A DNA stretch of 23,986 bases from Anaerolineaceae bacterium UBA6105 (GTDB taxonomy: Bacteria; Chloroflexota; Anaerolineae; Anaerolineales; Anaerolineaceae): assembly GCA_002423495.1 (NCBI GenBank), contig DIWN01000025.1, positions 1 to 23,986 on the forward strand, written 5' to 3'. Each line of letters begins with the position of its first letter. Position 1 is the first letter of the stretch. Under the pieces are notes generated by a model. The model had not been told where the DNA came from and made no database searches. It worked only from the letters and a program-made list of their open reading frames with translations. Shown one piece after another: positions 22,070 through 23,986 of the stretch. The position numbers and the translations under genes are program-made.

Positions 22070-22146
22070 AAAACCGTCCATAAATAATCATCTCAATCGC
22101 GTCCTTATCGGTCCCGATTGATTATTACGATGAAGGAGGCACCTTT

Positions 22147-22313
22147 ATGTCCACCCTGACCGTTGAAAAACCTAAATTCGAGATCAAGCAGCCCAAGCTG
22201 CTTTCAGAGCGCGTGCGCTGGCTGCGCGACTATTACTTCCAGGGCATCACCCGCAAGTGGAACAACGAGTTCATTGCCTACACCACCGGCACCCCTTGGG
22301 ACTTCCAATATAA
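22147..22313 (+). pseudogene. Glycyl radical enzyme gene, 5' fragment (IS-interrupted)
   Basis: The first 55 codons (MSTLTVEKPKFEIKQPKLLS...RVRWLRDYYFQGITRKWNNEFIAYTTGTPWDFQY) match the N-terminal region of PFL/glycyl-radical-type enzymes as I recognise them. A strong ribosome site AAGGAGG precedes the ATG. The frame enters the insertion sequence at 22314 and would run on to a stop at 22516, producing a chimeric 123-residue product with no sense. The rest of the 5' domain resumes at 23676. Complete enzymes have about 800 residues with a catalytic Cys and a C-terminal Gly radical site, both absent here. Confidence 0.7.
22307..22313. repeat. Target site duplication, left copy
   Basis: AATATAA directly left of the IS, repeated at 23669-23675 directly right of it. 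Confidence 0.85.
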
Positions 22314-23668
22314 GAGGGTGTTTATAAAACACCGAAAAACATCACATTCTTGGATAAAAGGTAAGAATTTGAAGCACAGTTGCCCTGAGGAGCTTGAAAT
22401 AAGGCTCAAAAGAGGGTTAAACCAGACTTTATTTCTGATTTTTTATCCGGCATCGACATTTCTCCCTTGGTTATTCAGCAGCATAGGCTCTTTCTTTGAA
22501 ATTGACTCCGGTCAATAATTTCACCATTCGCTTGAGGTTCAAGATAATGGCTATGAAGAAGGATTGGACAGCGTAGCGGAATTTGCCGATGTAACGACAA
22601 CGTCCAAATCCATGTCCTTGTTTGGCTTCTCCAAATTTACGTTCGATCTTATATCGTTCTTTTAGTCCTTGCTTGTATTGGGGTGTCTTAACCAATTCCA
22701 GCCAAACTTTTTTATGTGAGTCTTTCTTTTCAATTCGGGTCTTTTTTAGATGAATGGCTGATTGCAGTCTTTGTGTTTCCAAATGATAGTGGTTATTGCT
22801 GTCATCATAACCCTTGTCTGCGGCGTAGGTATCCACTGGTAACTCTTGTTCCAAATCATGATCTACCAGGGCACAAAAATGATGTCCATCATAAGCTTCC
22901 CCTGAAGTGGTTTCCAGGCTGGTGATGATCCCGCTCTCTGCATTCATACTTACGTGCGCTTTATAACCATAAAAGTATTCGGTTTGTTCGATTTCTTCCC
23001 CTCTTTCGTTCTTGACTTTATGTTTGTGTTTTACTCCCCATTGAGCATCTCCGTCTCGGGGACCTTTACCTTTGTTTTTCCGGTTTTTGTCTTTGTCCGA
23101 ATTTACATCTGCAATGGTATGTACGCTATCGATAATTTGAATACTACCGAACTTTATACCTCGTAGTATCGCTTCTCGAACGATCTGGGCCAGCATCGCT
23201 TCAAATATCTCTACTTTTCCGTTCTTCAATAACCGTTCCCGAAATGTGGTTAGGGTTGAATGGTCTGGTGCTTTTCCGTCCACAGCTAACCCTACGAAGT
23301 ACTTCGCTGGCAGATTCTCGTTCACAAATACTTCAACTTGTCTTTCAGATAATTTGTATAAATAGGCGATCACTTCTATCTTCAACATCATTGCTGGATC
23401 AAAGGGCGGTCGCCCCACAACTCCCTGTCCTTTATACAACTTGATCAATCGCTTTGTGAAATAATCCCAATCTACTATTTGTCTCAATTTCCTCAGAAAA
23501 TGATCTTCAGGTACTACCTGGTCATATAAGTATTCTCCAAAAAACGTCTCACTTCCTGTTTTTATGTACCGTGTTTGTTCCATTTCAGGCTCTCCTCTTC
23601 TGAGATGCCCTAATTTTATTAAATTTCCGGAAATTGGTCAATTAATTCACTCGTTTTTCAACACCCTC
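22314..23668 (-). mobile_element. Insertion sequence, 1355 bp, IS5-like
   Basis: The ends are GAGGGTGTT (22314-22322) and its complement AACACCCTC (23660-23668), a 9-bp perfect terminal inverted repeat with weaker similarity further in. It is flanked by the 7-bp duplication AATATAA. The left end also carries a hairpin GGTGTTT-ATA-AAACACC (22317-22333). One transposase gene fills most of it. Removing the IS plus one duplication copy restores an uninterrupted reading frame in the host gene. Confidence 0.9.
22471..23583 (-). CDS. DDE transposase (DUF772 + DDE_Tnp_1, IS4/IS5 superfamily)
   Basis: The 370-residue protein begins with a DUF772/InsH-like DNA-binding domain: VGRPPFDPAMMLKIEVIAYLYKLSERQVE (56-84) and DHSTLTTFRERL (107-118). 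The catalytic DDE triad is D152 (IQIIDSVH), D256 (YAADKGYDD) and E319 (YKIERKFGEAKQGHGFGR, the Y-R-E block). The length is normal and no frameshift or internal stop is seen, so the element may still be active. AGAGGAG lies eight bases before the ATG on the minus strand. It could belong to IS5 or IS1182 groups; the 7-bp duplication does not clearly decide this. Confidence 0.9.
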   Translation of the reverse strand: MEQTRYIKTGSETFFGEYLYDQVVPEDHFLRKLRQIVDWDYFTKRLIKLYKGQGVVGRPPFDPAMMLKIEVIAYLYKLSERQVEVFVNENLPAKYFVGLAVDGKAPDHSTLTTFRERLLKNGKVEIFEAMLAQIVREAILRGIKFGSIQIIDSVHTIADVNSDKDKNRKNKGKGPRDGDAQWGVKHKHKVKNERGEEIEQTEYFYGYKAHVSMNAESGIITSLETTSGEAYDGHHFCALVDHDLEQELPVDTYAADKGYDDSNNHYHLETQRLQSAIHLKKTRIEKKDSHKKVWLELVKTPQYKQGLKERYKIERKFGEAKQGHGFGRCRYIGKFRYAVQSFFIAIILNLKRMVKLLTGVNFKERAYAAE

Positions 23669-23675
23669 AATATAA
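23669..23675. repeat. Target site duplication, right copy
   Basis: AATATAA immediately after the IS right end, matching 22307-22313. Confidence 0.85.
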
Positions 23676-23949
23676 CGAGCTTTCCTTCTACATCGTCCCG
23701 GAGACCTACTTCTACATTCCCACCTTCCGCTCCTCTTTCAAGCAGCTCGCCGTGCCTGTCCAGCTGCACCCTGACTTCTGGAGCTGGAGCCTGCCGGAAC
23801 GCCGCGCCTGGTTCGTGCGCGAAGTGATGGTGAAATATCATCCCAAGGAGATCCTCCCCGGCGACCTGCTGGCAGGGGCGCGCTTTAACATCATGGTTTC
23901 GCACTGCCTGAACAAGAGTGAAACCAAAGCCTATGACAAAATGATCTAG
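23676..23949 (+). pseudogene. Glycyl radical enzyme gene, second fragment
   Basis: Joined to the 5' fragment after removal of the IS, codons run CAA-TAT-AAC-GAG and continue NELSFYIVPETYFYIPTFRSSFKQLAVPVQLHPDFWSWSLPERRAWFVREVMVKYHPKEILPGDLLAGARFNIMVSHCLNKSETKAYDKMI, the expected N-terminal domain of a PFL-like enzyme, 146 residues in total. It then stops at TAG 23947-23949, followed by unrelated sequence (TAGTCAGTCATAG...). The gene is therefore damaged twice: by the IS and by loss of everything after residue 146. Confidence 0.65.
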
Positions 23950-23986
23950 TAGTCAGTCATAGTGAATAAGATGGAACACTCCTTGC

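Noticed and set aside
1..23986. CRISPR arrays and tRNA genes
   Set aside because: No regularly spaced short repeats with unique spacers, and no T-loop-like sequence in a cloverleaf context, were seen by reading.

Overview
The window looks like a chromosomal segment of a mid-to-high G+C anaerobic or microaerophilic bacterium. Gene content, protein style and dispersed palindromes suggest a Chloroflexota (Anaerolineae-like) genome. This is an inference from general resemblance; the window holds no rRNA or tRNA to confirm it.

Layout. (1) 1-662: C-terminal half of a GPH/MelB-type sugar:cation symporter, ending at a terminator hairpin with a GCGA loop. (2) 663-5046: an accessory island. It holds an EcoRI-type adenine methyltransferase overlapping a DUF262-HNH nuclease gene, then a single AbiJ-NTD4/HEPN-like abortive-infection gene. 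The latter sits between an integron-attC-like fold-back element and the start of a second one. About 400 bp of tandem structured repeats and an apparently empty stretch follow. The island ends at a second exact copy of the same 22-bp terminator hairpin. (3) 5072-8266: chagasin-type protease-inhibitor lipoprotein and DUF998 membrane protein (minus strand), then a SAM methyltransferase/GNAT-like pair with overlapping stop and start (plus strand). (4) 8279-11052: small helical protein, DUF362 Fe-S protein (minus), and two tandem paralogous GNAT acetyltransferases. (5) 11062-12328: a long promoter-to-terminator leader with mutually exclusive antiterminator and terminator helices and a 46-codon leader ORF. 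It precedes a stand-alone ABC ATPase whose signature, Q-, D- and H-loops are all degenerate. (6) 12479-18127: uridine phosphorylase-like enzyme plus MFS transporter, UbiA/MenA prenyltransferase, and cydA-cydB (cytochrome bd oxidase). A quinone-pathway enzyme thus lies directly upstream of a quinol oxidase. (7) 18155-20675: REP-like palindrome, Asp/Glu racemase family protein (minus), SdpI/DUF1648 membrane protein, ferredoxin-NADP reductase. (8) 20696-23986: a second accessory patch with an AAA/DUF4143 ATPase (minus) and the N-terminal remnant of a glycyl radical enzyme gene. That remnant is split by a 1355-bp IS with a 7-bp target duplication and truncated again near the window end.

The most unusual items are the attenuator-like leader in front of the degenerate ABC protein, the defence island with its attC-like elements, and the structured tandem repeats beside it.
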